From positions 143,132,679-143,196,678 of the forward strand of contig NC_092861.1 in the NCBI RefSeq assembly GCF_032062135.1: a stretch of DNA of 64,000 bases, written 5' to 3'. The translations under genes were made by a program, and so were the position numbers. This document shows positions 37,029 to 49,895 of this stretch, in pieces. The first letter of the stretch is position 1. The number at the start of each line of letters is the position of its first letter. The notes below the pieces were generated by a model that did not search any database, had not been told where the DNA came from, and saw only the letters and a list, made by a program, of their open reading frames with translations. This DNA is from Pyxicephalus adspersus (taxonomy: Eukaryota > Chordata > Amphibia > Anura > Pyxicephalidae).

Positions 37029-37339
37029 TGGCGGCTCCTGATTTACTGGATCCAAAATCAGCTACTCAGAACACCAAGCCAAGGCTCTCCTTTTCTGCCA
37101 AACCCACCGTTTTGTCCACTCGGGAGGAGAGGGACATAACATTGAATGTGATGAAATGGAAAACTGTGTCTACAGTATTTCTCGTGGTGGTTCTCTACCT
37201 AATCATAGGAGCTACGGTCTTCAAAGCATTGGAGCAGCCGTATGAGACTTCTCAGAGGACTACTATTCTAATACAAAAAACGAATTTTGTCTCTGAACAT
37301 TCTTGTGTAAATGCAACAGAACTGGATGAACTTATACAG
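37029..37339 (+). CDS. KCNK2: KCNK2 (TREK-1 K2P potassium channel), coding exon 2
   Basis: KCNK2/TREK-1 is a plasma-membrane, mechano-, lipid- and heat-sensitive background K+ channel that works as a dimer. Seen here: a polypyrimidine tract and AG acceptor end at 37028, and a GT donor (gtaatt) starts at 37340. The 311 bases begin with two bases of a split codon, which a preceding exon would complete to GTG or ATG, and then run as 103 codons without a stop. The product starts (V/M)[13 protein letters not shown]. Exon residues 1-45 are the cytoplasmic N-terminus, about 47-66 are TM1 ([16 protein letters not shown]), and the rest is the start of the extracellular cap. Cys93 fits the inter-subunit cap cysteine and Asn95-Ala-Thr is an N-glycosylation sequon. 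From memory it matches vertebrate TREK-1 far better than TREK-2 (KCNK10), whose N-terminus is unrelated. The split first codon fits the known KCNK2 isoforms that begin with different first exons. The exon is an intact part of a gene extending beyond the window on both sides. Confidence 0.96.
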
Positions 37340-38730
37340 GTAATTCATTCATTTGCTGTTATAAAATAATAAATGATGAAATAACATCTTGATAAAAGTA
37401 TTAGGCATGGCAGATATCTCTGTAAAAGAAAATGGAGTAAAAGTTGTACATTCTTGAATGGTGGGACTGAGCATTGGGATATTGCTTGTCATACAACCTA
37501 TAGATTACAGAACTTTCCTTTGCCGATGGAGGCTGAATTAAACAGTGGAAGAATAATAAGTAAGTAAAGTGCTAAACCCAGAAATTTTTTTAAGCCGGGT
37601 GGAAAGAAATTGTAGGCGGGATGAAGCCCATGAATTGTGACCCAACTCTTCAGTAACCACCCAAAAACAGCCGGGTGGTTGCTGAAAAGTGCTGGGTGGT
37701 GCACCCAGCTAAAATGGGCTGGGGAGAACACTGTAAGTATATGTTTCCTTGACCTGCATGGACAAAGCACTTTCTTAAAAGTCTGCCATTGTCAATTTCC
37801 TTTGTCACAAATGGTAATTGGTAACTTTTCTTCCAAGGATGACTGATATAGAGATCAGGATCATGGTTCACAATGAATTGTTCTAGACTGAATCTAACAA
37901 GCTCATCACCAGCTAGTCAAGCCGAGTAATAAATTAGATAGCAAAGCTCTTTTTCTTGTCGTACACAATTCAATTTTTAGATAAAGTATCAAGTGGTTCC
38001 ATCTCTTCGTGAGGTCGGACATGGCTGTTGTATGGCTAACAAAGGAAAATTGAATTACAGCAGTAGCACAGATAATGGAACAAAAAGAAACTCAGATGAT
38101 ATTACAGGTTACGTAGTAGTCGTAGAATACAAGAGAAACGGTAGAGATACAAGAAATGAGATATATTTTACAGCCTACCACATGCCGGAATCTCAAAATT
38201 TCATTATTGTATTCGGTAAGAAAAAGCCCCCCTTGCTAGCAATAAGTAATAAAATGCTGCTAAACTCCAATGTAACTTAAAACTTAGATACAAATTACAT
38301 GGTCTCTGGCTGCTTTTACATTGTGGACAATTCACATTATTGTAGACCTTCCATATAATAATATTAATAATAGATCCACAGAAATCAATAGTTTCAATAG
38401 ATCAATAGCCAGCTATACAAACCTAAAACTCATTAGGATAGGTTCATTCTATATCAATGCAGAATAATGTTTAAGATTATCTTTATCTTTTTAAAAATTA
38501 AAGCAGATAATTTTCTTTGTCAGACAATAGTATGAATGAGTAATAGGCCCATTTTTTTTATTACCACCCACATTCCCTGAATGATATGATGTAAAAACAA
38601 GGAACCTTATATTTCTTAAGCTGGACTTTATCTGGTGGATTTGTATTGAGGAAGGAAGATCCACAAGAAAGAATTCATTTTTATGGCAAATCAGTGTTCT
38701 TGCAACATGGCTCTGTTATATGATCATTGG

Positions 38731-39030
38731 GTAGTATAGTAACTCAGGGGCCAACATTCTGCCCTTTGCAGTGCTGGGTTCCAGGTTTGAATCTTGGTCA
38801 GGGCACTATTTGCTTAGAGTTTGCATATTTGTATGATTTTCCTCCCACATCCCAAAAACATACAGTTAGGTTAATTGGCTTCACCCCAAAATTGTCCTTG
38901 GACTGACATATGACTATGGTAGGGACATTAGATTGTGAGCCCCTTTGAGGGACAATTAGTGATAGGGCTATGGGCCTTGTAAAGTGCTGCATGTTCATTC
39001 CCTATAGGGCTATATCAATAAATAAAATGT
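38731..39030 (+). mobile_element. V-SINE (tRNA-derived SINE), near full length
   Basis: It has a tRNA-like head (gtatagtaactcagggg; box B-like caggtttgaatcttgg), then the central domain typical of vertebrate V-SINEs such as DANA/HE1 (gagtttgcatatttg, cctcccacatcccaaaaaca), and a tail with attgtgagcccctttgaggg. It sits in KCNK2 intron 2 in gene orientation. Confidence 0.8.
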
Positions 39031-40214
39031 CATTATTGGGATATTAGGAAAAAATATTTCAACACTAAAGCAAGTTAATTTGCCCCCGTCTGAACTGTTT
39101 AGGTGAACATTAGCATTTATAGTGTTTTCTTGTCTTTTTTGGCATTTCTGTCACTCAGCAGAAGTTGTTCTTGCCATGAACTGTTTACTTCCTATGTCAG
39201 CAAAGTTCGAAAAAATGACTTAGTGACAAATGGAAGCAATGTTTTTAAAACATGAAGCTAATCAGATACCAGACTCATCATTTCCACTCCATGTTTTCCT
39301 TTGCCTTCAGAAACACTGGGTCAGTGGCCTCCATATGCATTCATTGAAATAAAGCCTAACACCTAATCCTCTCATAAACCCTAATGTGAATTTGTGATCT
39401 TGCAATAATTAGACGAAAATGTAGGTATTCATTAAATCAAACTGTCACTTACAGTAACAGATTCACCCAGTCCCAATTTCTTGCCTGTTGATAGTGTTGT
39501 TGAATATATTGTTTTGCAGTTGATAGAAAATGTAGTATCCTTTGTATCCTTGTTTCCTGTGCAAATAGACTACAAATATTTTTGCCTTAAGACCTATAGC
39601 GGTTATAAAGAAACTATGAAATGCTGACTGCACAGCCTCACTGATCTTCTGATGAGAAAGCCATTTGGATAATTATATGTTATGACCCCCAAGGGTATTT
39701 TATGAGGTCACACCTGTTAGTGCTGACTTCCTGCTGAAAGAAAAGTACAATGCTTCCTGTCTTACCCGGGTTGGCCACCTCCAGAGATCTGAGGTCATAT
39801 GAATGGAACAGAGGACAATGATGAACTTTCAAGGCCTCTTAACAAGCTGTCTTTAATGTGTTTAGGATGTGCTTTGTTTAGAATCGCCAAAAAGTTGGAC
39901 CCAAAGATGTACAGAGCTCTGGTGTGCATGACTTTGAGATGAGAATGACTGTGATAGAGGCTTGACTTCTTTCCATTCTATTTGTCCACCTGTTCTCCCA
40001 TCCCCTATAATCTCTCTTTTAGTTAATATTTATTCTCTATGTATATTCCTATTTGGTAATAAATCAAAACTTTTTTTTTAAATCCAGTTACCCATTAATT
40101 AAGCTTCGTCACCCCAAACAAAGCCCAACCTACCAATTGCATGGTGGAGCTCTGTTGCTTCTGCACAGGGCTGGCAACCTACATTGTACCTGCTTTATAT
40201 CACCCAACTCTTAC

Positions 40215-40690
40215 AATTAACTACAGGTTTACCCTCCTAAACCATTAAAGCACTTACCTTTATAGGAGCAAAGCCGTCGATCCCTCTGCAATCCTAATTC
40301 AGTCATTCCTGGGTCATCCCATCTTCCTTCTTTGTTCTGGATACTGGATGCTACCATCTTCTTTCTCTTTTTCTGAGTTCTTCTTCCTACGTCACCCGAT
40401 CTTGCACTGCACATGCGTGAGATCTTTACTTTAAAGAAAAACCCTTTCTGCACATGACCAAGATTGGACATGCTCAGAAGGAGCAGCTCGCAGCTTCTTG
40501 GAATACATGTCCTAAGTATCCTAGGAGGCTGAAGGTTTACCATTCCCAATCATTAACATTGCGGCAATGAAGATTAAAGGGGAGGGGTTTTGCCTACAAA
40601 CTAAAAAAAAATTGTATATAAAAAACACATTTTTACATTATATAAAAGGGTTATATAAAGTAAAAAATATGGTGATAGGTCTGCTTTTAA
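40215..40690. repeat. Repeat family E, near complete
   Basis: gcacttacctttataggagc, acgtcacccgatcttgcact, cacatgcgtgagatcttta, ctaagtatcctaggaggctg, then attatataaaagggttatat. Lies in KCNK2 intron 2. Confidence 0.6.
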
Positions 40691-41601
40691 CATGAACAAG
40701 CCTCAAGGATTCGTCTTAATGGCCCTCAAAGTTGGAGTTGGACAGCCCTGGCGTAGGAAATGGTTAAAACTCATGTTAGTTTTGTTTTTTTTTTCTATTT
40801 CTTTGACTTCCCATCATAGAGATACGCCAAGAATTTTTCTGACGCACTTGTCTCTGAACCAAGTGTCCATATTTGAAAATTTCCTCCAAAATTGTTCATT
40901 TAACATCCCATATTTTCACCAAATAGAGTGAATCTCTGACAAAGCTTCATTCTTTATCCAAAACAAGTAAAAGTTTTTACCACAGATACATTTTAACATA
41001 AATTTAAGGCCAATTAAACCTGTAAGTGAATGTGCTAAGGTACCATGCATGTATAGGTGCACTGCAGTTCCATTTATTGTTAATGGCACCCAATGTACTT
41101 TAATGGTTCTCCATGCCTTGTGGTGTGATACATCAGCAAAAAATAGTGATGTACATTTGTAGGTCCATTTTGATGTGTTGGCATCAGAATAAAATGAATG
41201 ATTTATCTTAACACAGTTCAACGCAGCACTGCGAACCAAATACATTAGAATGGGCCCTTTATCTGTAGCCAACAATTTTGTCTGCTTCTCACTCTGTTCC
41301 GACTCCAGTATCCTGAACTCTCCTTGACTTCAGTCACCTCTTTGGGTCAACTAGTAGCAAAGATTTTTCAAAGATATGTCCTTTTATCAGTCCACCTTGA
41401 TGTCTTGATCAAAGACTTGCTCTTTTTTGAAACTACCTTGAGGCTAACCAGAATCCATATCTCAAGAGACGGAGGTGTTATGGGTACTTTTTAGAAAAAA
41501 ACTGAGTATATGTTTAAAACGTAAATTGAAATGCTTCATTTTTAATCATCCAAGGAAAATAGACTCTTCTTCCCAAAAGAACATTTACACATACAGAAAG
41601 T

Positions 41602-43460
41602 TTCTGTGAATAGATGTGGAGATGTTTAACCTATCACATCTTTTACAACTCAGCTACAAAATAACATAAAATTAAAAGCAAGAACACAAACTGTGATCTG
41701 TATTTACACATTTACAGAATATAATATTGAAAGTGAGTCCAAACCTTAGAAATGTACATTTGGTAGGGTGTATGGACCATCTAGTAATTGTGCCTAGAAT
41801 TAAAAACTGCCTAGAATCTTCTGAGCCTTGAGCCTCATAGCACATCTGTAGTGTGAGATCTAATCATACAGGTAGAAGAAAGGGATTTACACCCCCAATG
41901 AATGGGATTTTTGGAAGCAGTTAGAGAGGCACATCAATAGATCAGAGACTGAATGAAACAGGGAGATCCTTGCACTGCAAGTCCTCAGGTACAGACTCCT
42001 CTCCAGCAAGCACAGGCATGAAATCTGATATCACCAAATCTGATCTGATCAGTCAGATTCAGCAACACCATAGATTAAAGTTGTCCAACTCCAACCCTTG
42101 AAGGCTGAGTACAGGGGAGAAGGTTGTGAAGGATGGATATTTTCTTATACACTTTTGAACAGAGGAAGCAGGGAGATCCTTGCACTCCAGGCTTTCCAGT
42201 ACAGATTGCACTCCAGACTAGTGGTCAGATTCAGGAACAACAAAAACCAGGGCTGTCAAACTCCTGTCTTTGAAGGCCAGGATTCGCTTGCATTTTAAGT
42301 ATACTAAAAGATAGCAATACTTTTAGTGTACCTAGAGAAAGCTGGAAGGGAGCTCGGGTCAAGTCATTGGTATTGTGACTAATGACTTCATTTGTCAAAT
42401 GTCTCTATGTGTTTGTATGGAAGTCTTGACTTGCATGCAAACCACAGGGGTTGAGTTAGACAGCCCCGACGTATGGTGTCAATGAATCTGATTGCTCATA
42501 AAATTTGGTGATGTCATACCTAAACTGCCTAAAGCTCATTCCTCGCTGGAAAGGAATCTGTACCTGAGGGCCTGCAGTGCAAAAATATCCATGCTTCTTT
42601 CATTCAGTGATCTTCTCCTTTTTAAGCCTACTCTGATTCCTGATTTCCCTCCCCATTATCATCAGGGGTGACAGGAAAAACAGTCCTGCCTCTACCAAGC
42701 TTTGGAACATGGCATGTTAGCAGGACCGCCATATGAAATTTCTAGCCCCTTTTCTTCTATGTCTAAAAGTTCCAGCATGGCAAAAGTCAAGCTCCTTCGA
42801 TCAGGAACGGGTATAGAAGTAACCCTTGTCCTTCTCTGATGTTAGATTAGTAATAGTGAGCAGCATAAAGGCAATACTAATGTCAATTTTTTTGCCCCCC
42901 GCTTGAATTATGAGAACACCATTTAAACAATTCAGGTCTCTTTTAAATTGTCAATTCAATAAAGCATAATGTTACAAAAATAAATTTATTCAACGACATG
43001 CAAATACCTTACAGGGATATTTATTTATTCTTTATTTCCTCTGTGATATGCCTGCCTCCTCCACATCACATGCGGCTGCCTCCACTGCTTGCTCATTAGT
43101 TAGTTAGTTAGTTCTGGGGGACATTATTTTTTCCTCTGAATACTATTCTGCAGGTACAGCCAAACTTTGAATATTGTATATTTGTAATTGCATTTTCTGT
43201 TTTGCTTAGAATACTGATCTCCTTCTCCTGCAGTTTTTTTAGTGCTTGTAATTCTGTTTATGAGAGATTTTAGGCTCATACAGATTAATGAATATAGTTT
43301 AGCTGCCAGTGTTTCATTATTAAAAGTGAGGCTGCTGTGTGATTGCTGAACACCAGGAGATTATAGAAACGTCTCTACTTCTTGCTGACAGAGCTGGAAA
43401 GCCTAAACACACCTCAATCGTCCATTTAAATTAAGAATTTGCTTACTGCTGTATATTATA
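41602..43460 (+). repeat. 1,859-bp tandem duplication in KCNK2 intron 2, unit 1
   Basis: The unit repeats in direct orientation at 43461-45319. I saw five substitutions in 1,859 positions (41699, 41706, 41712, 42375, 43074), three of them within 14 bases. The junction has a two-base TT microhomology. The unit contains a hAT-like MITE (42248-42468), two minus-strand family F fragments, one plus-strand family F fragment and an (AGTT)n run. It has no coding content: a 66-codon open frame is identical in both units only because of the duplication. Confidence 0.95.
42248..42468. mobile_element. hAT-like MITE inside duplication unit 1
   Basis: Ends cagggctgtcaaactcctg and gggttgagttagacagcccc are inverted copies and resemble hAT (Charlie-type) termini. 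The centre has gtatactaaaag/cttttagtgtac. Confidence 0.55.
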
Positions 43461-45319
43461 TTCTGTGAATAGATGTGGAGATGTTTAACCTATCACATCT
43501 TTTACAACTCAGCTACAAAATAACATAAAATTAAAAGCAAGAACACAAACTGTGATCAGTATTTCCACATATACAGAATATAATATTGAAAGTGAGTCCA
43601 AACCTTAGAAATGTACATTTGGTAGGGTGTATGGACCATCTAGTAATTGTGCCTAGAATTAAAAACTGCCTAGAATCTTCTGAGCCTTGAGCCTCATAGC
43701 ACATCTGTAGTGTGAGATCTAATCATACAGGTAGAAGAAAGGGATTTACACCCCCAATGAATGGGATTTTTGGAAGCAGTTAGAGAGGCACATCAATAGA
43801 TCAGAGACTGAATGAAACAGGGAGATCCTTGCACTGCAAGTCCTCAGGTACAGACTCCTCTCCAGCAAGCACAGGCATGAAATCTGATATCACCAAATCT
43901 GATCTGATCAGTCAGATTCAGCAACACCATAGATTAAAGTTGTCCAACTCCAACCCTTGAAGGCTGAGTACAGGGGAGAAGGTTGTGAAGGATGGATATT
44001 TTCTTATACACTTTTGAACAGAGGAAGCAGGGAGATCCTTGCACTCCAGGCTTTCCAGTACAGATTGCACTCCAGACTAGTGGTCAGATTCAGGAACAAC
44101 AAAAACCAGGGCTGTCAAACTCCTGTCTTTGAAGGCCAGGATTCGCTTGCATTTTAAGTATACTAAAAGATAGCAATACTTTTAGTGTACCTAGAGAAAG
44201 CTGGAAGGGAGCTCGGGTCAAGTCATTGGTATTATGACTAATGACTTCATTTGTCAAATGTCTCTATGTGTTTGTATGGAAGTCTTGACTTGCATGCAAA
44301 CCACAGGGGTTGAGTTAGACAGCCCCGACGTATGGTGTCAATGAATCTGATTGCTCATAAAATTTGGTGATGTCATACCTAAACTGCCTAAAGCTCATTC
44401 CTCGCTGGAAAGGAATCTGTACCTGAGGGCCTGCAGTGCAAAAATATCCATGCTTCTTTCATTCAGTGATCTTCTCCTTTTTAAGCCTACTCTGATTCCT
44501 GATTTCCCTCCCCATTATCATCAGGGGTGACAGGAAAAACAGTCCTGCCTCTACCAAGCTTTGGAACATGGCATGTTAGCAGGACCGCCATATGAAATTT
44601 CTAGCCCCTTTTCTTCTATGTCTAAAAGTTCCAGCATGGCAAAAGTCAAGCTCCTTCGATCAGGAACGGGTATAGAAGTAACCCTTGTCCTTCTCTGATG
44701 TTAGATTAGTAATAGTGAGCAGCATAAAGGCAATACTAATGTCAATTTTTTTGCCCCCCGCTTGAATTATGAGAACACCATTTAAACAATTCAGGTCTCT
44801 TTTAAATTGTCAATTCAATAAAGCATAATGTTACAAAAATAAATTTATTCAACGACATGCAAATACCTTACAGGGATATTTATTTATTCTTTATTTCCTC
44901 TGTGATATGCCTGCCTCCTCCACATCACATGCAGCTGCCTCCACTGCTTGCTCATTAGTTAGTTAGTTAGTTCTGGGGGACATTATTTTTTCCTCTGAAT
45001 ACTATTCTGCAGGTACAGCCAAACTTTGAATATTGTATATTTGTAATTGCATTTTCTGTTTTGCTTAGAATACTGATCTCCTTCTCCTGCAGTTTTTTTA
45101 GTGCTTGTAATTCTGTTTATGAGAGATTTTAGGCTCATACAGATTAATGAATATAGTTTAGCTGCCAGTGTTTCATTATTAAAAGTGAGGCTGCTGTGTG
45201 ATTGCTGAACACCAGGAGATTATAGAAACGTCTCTACTTCTTGCTGACAGAGCTGGAAAGCCTAAACACACCTCAATCGTCCATTTAAATTAAGAATTTG
45301 CTTACTGCTGTATATTATA
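43461..45319 (+). repeat. 1,859-bp tandem duplication in KCNK2 intron 2, unit 2
   Basis: Direct copy of 41602-43460 at about 99.7% identity. It ends at ...tatattata, after which unique sequence (ttgacagg) resumes. Such close identity means either a very recent event or an unmerged haplotype left in the assembly. Confidence 0.95.
44107..44327. mobile_element. hAT-like MITE inside duplication unit 2
   Basis: Copy of the 42248 element at the 1,859-base offset, with one substitution. Confidence 0.55.
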
Positions 45320-45477
45320 TTGACAGGTTTTCACCTTTTTATGACCTCCCTGCTGCTATATACACAAAAGAAACAGAAATATAAAATAATGTATCCTCAA
45401 TGGCTGCAATGGCAGATGGACAGGACCTTCTACTATGGCTGGGGGTTGGTGCCAGAGGGGGACTATGGCACATAGAA

Positions 45478-45762
45478 AAAGTATACAAGAACCCTTGAAA
45501 TATCTTTCAGGTCTTCCGGGAACCCCTGCTATAATGACTATATACACAATTCACTTTACATTAGTGTGGTGGTCTGTGGAAAGCATCCCTCTTACATTGA
45601 TGGCCAGTGGGAAGAATGCCACCCTTACAGATAGCCAAAAAGATCACCAATGTCACTTATACTGACCTAAGGGGCACAAACTGCTCATTGCCTAAGGAAT
45701 CCCTAGCAACCTCTGGAGGAACCCTAAGGTTCTACAGAACTCTGGTTGAGAGTTCTAGACTA
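45478..45762. repeat. Repeat family D
   Basis: acccttgaaatatctttcag through gcaacctctggaggaaccct, orientation as 24918. Lies in KCNK2 intron 2. Confidence 0.7.
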
Positions 45763-46930
45763 AGCTTGTATCTTAATCAGATGCACCGGCTCCTATCCTG
45801 TACTGAAATAACATACTCACATTTCAGGTCACACAGTCAGATTCTCACCTGAGCATTAGAAGCTGCAGCATGTCAGATGGAATCCTCTAATTTCCTGGCT
45901 GAAGGACATTCAGTACCATCTTGCTTTCTCCTCTTCAGCCTGATTGTCCTTGGCCCATCCATTTCATTCACTGGATTCAGTTCTTTCAATCATGGAGGCT
46001 CAACATCAAATATGAGCGTTAATTAGGATGGTCTACATGCAAATGCAATCTGTTTAGGGAAATCCATCCCTCTCACCCAAACACATTGACAAACATTGGA
46101 CCATCAAGGCATTTTGATATTTACACAATTCTTTCTAAAAGCCAACCCACTGATTCCATTAATGCTGAAGGCTCTTGAGTAGATACCGGGGCAGGGTGCT
46201 GTTTTGAGGAAGCTAGAATAATCATCTGATTGCATTTAAATGAAAAGAAATGATGATTATCCCTGGGTCCCTGTAAAAGTCAAGGAAAACTTCTGGCTAA
46301 AAGTCCTACAGAATTTGACACTCCAGAGGTTGTTGAGTTTCTGACCCCCTTCTGTGGTTCGACCTGCCGACCTCTGTGTTACTATTGAATTCAGATAATA
46401 ATGTAAGGAGAGTGGAAGAAACCATAGCAAGTGGCTGTGGAGCTTAAAATCAAGCCTCCCAAAGGTGTTGGGTTCAATAGGATCTCAAACGAACACTTTT
46501 TCTTGACGACAGCAGGCGGTTATTCAATGTTTTCTGTTCATAGACAGCTTTATTTTCAAGACTGATTTCAGCGTCAGTCACTTTAACAAAAAACTCATTT
46601 GAGCTTGTCTTGTCTTCTCTGATGTATTGGATTGCAAGTCATTCCGAATACCAATGTGTTCATTTCTGCACATCGTGTTGCCTGTCATCTCAGCATTTTC
46701 TGGTCTGTGCTTTCTCTTCAACTGAAACTGAATCTAAACAAAGTAAATGTTGTATTTACAGATAACAAATGCTCAACCCTGCCAGCTAACAAAAGCATCT
46801 TAATCATTTTTATAAGAATTTAATAAAATTAGAAGGCTCGGTGTCATACATTGAAAATTATGGATATCATGTTGTTGTGTCACAACAAAGGCAGCTTTGT
46901 AAAGTGTAATCCTTACATAACAATATATAT

Positions 46931-47160
46931 CTATACAGATAGTCCTCGAGTTAAGGACATCCAACATACAGACAACTCCTATATATGAACAGGGCTTCCA
47001 TGCTCATTCTGTGCAGGAAGGAGGCTTAATGTTTGTAAACCAAAGCACAGCTCTCCTGCAACCTTTTGTAACCCTTTATTGACCAAGACAAACTCTGCAG
47101 TTGTTTCTTTTTGCAAATAAGTTTTGCTCCAGAAGTTAAAACTTGCTAAAATTCCTAACA
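46931..47160. repeat. Interspersed repeat, unclassified
   Basis: Begins agatagtcctcgagttaagg and acatacagacaactcc, which I recognise as a repeated vertebrate motif without being able to name the family. Confidence 0.35.
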
Positions 47161-47164
47161 GGGT

Positions 47165-47365
47165 TCCAAAACCTTCTTCTTTCTTCTCTTCCTGTATAAT
47201 TGGCTGGGAAGGAATGATGTAACTCCTGAACAGGTGCAGAGGAGTTCATTAATTCCTGGCATGCACAGCAAGAAATCCACAGCAATCAGGCATGTAGGAG
47301 GAATTATTGCAGAAGGAACATCACCTGGCCCTTTCTACAATTATGGTCTGGCCAATTATTATTTC
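47165..47365 (-). repeat. Repeat family G, inverted
   Basis: cttcttctttcttctcttcc, gaatgatgtaactcctgaac, ggaattattgcagaaggaac are diverged reverse complements of family G. Confidence 0.45.
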
Positions 47366-48276
47366 TTATAAGTGTAAAGGTTCCACTTTAACATGCTGAG
47401 ACATGTAAAGTCTAAGATGGAGCTCTTGGGTTTTTCCAACTTTTCTGAGCATTGGTAGTCTGACCTTGGGAAGAATTTGCTGGGATTGTCACTACGAAAA
47501 TTGGCAACTGATATCACTTGTAAATAATTTTTTTCACTCTACAATGATAGACTAGTTTTGGAAATTGCTGTATATCTCTTCCAAGTTGACGGGCAGCAAC
47601 AGTTACTTCTCTAAGATCCATGCTGATGTCTTTCCTCCTTGGCATTGTGTTAACACACACCTCAATGCTCCAGACCAGCAAACTGTCAAAACTCTGCTTT
47701 TATAGAGATGATCACACTTCCTAATGATCAATCAATCAATTGCATTTGATTGGCAGCACATGGCTGCTACTTACCCTCCTAATTCCTTTGGAAGTGGTAG
47801 AGGTCTACTTCATTTTTCACAAACTGTTTCTGATTCGATTTAACCCTAAAATAAATGTATTGTTCTTCTTATGAGGTTACATTTACATTATTTTAGGACC
47901 TGCGCAGGGCAGGATGATTTTTTATTATGACGTGATACAAAAAACCTCAAAAGATAAAGCGGGTATATGCTCTTTTTCTTGTGATTGTATATACTTTTGC
48001 CAGTGTTATATGAAATAGTTAGTAGAACATTTCTCACATTTATAGGATTATTTAAATTTAAACAATTTTAAAAATGTAAGATTTGTTTGGTGCTGTGTGT
48101 TTCTCTCCTCTTCACACATTGCTATGTTCATTTCTTCTATGTTGTTGGTGTAAGAGGACATTTTGGGTTGTTATATTTCAGTCGAAGGCTGGCTCATGTA
48201 AGTGAATATATTTTTGTTTTTGTATTTCTGTCAAAAAAACCCAAAAAGTTGAAAACATTTAGTTGATTCATGGGGC

Positions 48277-48487
48277 TTGAATTATTAAAGGCTGGGAGAA
48301 GACACTTTCATCAGTGAAGCTGGGTGACCCAGAAAACCCAGGAAGGGTCCAGGATTCAAAACATTTGCTAGCAAAACTCAAATGATTTTGAAGAAATCCA
48401 TTCCAGGGTTGCTGACTCACCCAGCTTTACCGAGGAACATGTATTTTTTCCAGCCTTGGAGAGCTGTAATAAATTAGGCCCATTAGG
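48277..48487. mobile_element. MITE family A copy
   Basis: Ends cttgaattattaaaggctgg and gagctgtaataaattaggcc, moderately diverged. Confidence 0.75.
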
Positions 48488-48714
48488 ACTAAATTGTTAT
48501 AAATCCTTGTAGATCTCATGGTCTTCCTGAGTAAACGGACGATAGTTCTGTGAAATTGCACTGAAGAAGAAACCCATTGAGATTTGTTCCGCTATGTTAT
48601 TTATGTGATGTATATCAGCTAATTTAAATATTTGTATATATTAATCATGATTGTTATAATACAAATTTGACATTTTAAATTTTATCTAAAAACATTTATT
48701 AAAAATACATGCCT

Positions 48715-49188
48715 ATATCGGCCAAATCTGGCCCTCAATGTCCAAATCTGGCCCCCAAAAAAATTCAGAAAATGAACTACATCTGGCCCGCCCGCCCGTC
48801 GCATTACCACCTCTCATTATCATTTTCAATACATGAAATACAGACAATATTCCTGTACACCCATCATGTGACACAAAGCCTTGGCAATGATCACATGGTG
48901 CCTGACTACCGGGGGCATTGTGTTTGTTTCAATCCATTAGAGACTGCATAGTGTAATATTTAGTGTCAGACAAACCTGTGATGTGAGAGGATGAACAACA
49001 CACAGCCTGCATAGAGAGATATAAATGAGTCTTTTCAACCCTAAAGTGTGTGTAGAGGGGATTGTTTTTGTTAGTTATGGATAAAGTAGTAACCGTCCTC
49101 AATTTTTTCAATAATTTTCAAGTTTGGCCCCCGACTGGGTCTAAGTTTTGAATTTCGGCCCTCTGTGTATTTGTGTTTGACATCCCTG
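48715..49188 (-). mobile_element. hAT-like element remnant
   Basis: The minus strand begins cagggatgtcaaacacaaat and soon reads agggccgaaattcaaaac. The other side has ggccaaatctggccc. These are typical of Charlie-like hAT termini as I remember them. No transposase frame was found. Confidence 0.5.
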
Positions 49189-49539
49189 ATATAAGAGGAG
49201 GTGACAAATGTATTAACTATTTTCTTTTAAATTCCCTCATGTTGCTCATGAATAGAAATAGAAAAAAAAGACCTTCTTGGAATTTAGAATAGAATTCCCT
49301 TTAATTTGTGGCATTACGTACTTTTATCATGTGACTGGCAGATGGAGGAGAACAGGAAGAAGATCACAATTTCTGGATATATTATATCTTCTGTACTTTC
49401 CGCATTAGATCGATACAATTTGTTATACTCTCCAGCTGTCACGCCTGTAGCAGATATTATGCCAGGTTTTAGGGGGCATCGCTCATGTTGCTGAGCAACC
49501 GTCATGGAACGGGTACAATTGTGTTACGAAGTTAGAATG

Positions 49540-49895
49540 GTAAATGCAGTGTCAGCTGAAACCACAAGCAATATCAAAGTTTTACTTCCGATATCGTGGA
49601 ATTTGCTCCCTCAGGAAGTAGTTTCAGCAACTATTATAGATTGCTTTATGAAAAAGCTTGATGAATTCTAGAAGAACAGAATATACCTGGATATTAAAGC
49701 TTTAAAGTAAAAATAACAGGGAAATAAATTTTTCCCCTGGTGAAGCAAATTGTACCCGGGGTTTTGTTTTGCCTTCCTCTGGACCAAATATGTCTTATAG
49801 GGTTTTATATCTGGGATATGTTTTTTTCCCTAGTGGTTGAACTTGATAGATTTATGTCTTCTTTCAACCTAATCTACTATGTAGGTTTTCTAATT
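49540..49895 (+). repeat. Retroelement-like 3' fragment
   Basis: gaatttgctccctcaggaag, attgctttatgaaaaagctt, gggaaataaatttttcccct, gttgaacttgatagatttat and tcaacctaatctactatgt follow a pattern I remember from an abundant frog repeat. No functional frame remains. Confidence 0.45.

Larger units (their letters stand above)
36295..37069 (+). repeat. Tandem duplication spanning a MITE half and the KCNK2 exon 2 start
   Basis: Unit 1 is 36295-36637 (343 bp) and unit 2 is 36638-37069 (432 bp). Each starts in the middle of a MITE-A copy (atgttttcaatactgg), passes through the same intron sequence (tgtcaggtaaagcagaaccc) and ends at the same exon base. Unit 2 has about 90 bases (roughly 36755-36845) that unit 1 lacks. 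In the unique intron part I count about six differences in 215 bases, roughly 97% identity. The 41 exonic bases are identical. Confidence 0.9.

Noticed and set aside
37029..37339. Exon 2 could belong to KCNK10 (TREK-2) instead
   Set aside because: The N-terminal [13 protein letters not shown] and the TM1/cap residues fit KCNK2; TREK-2 has an unrelated N-terminus and a different cap.
42098..42298. 66-codon open frame that is repeated identically at 43957-44157
   Set aside because: Identity comes from the 1,859-bp tandem duplication; the frame crosses repeat fragments and resembles no protein.
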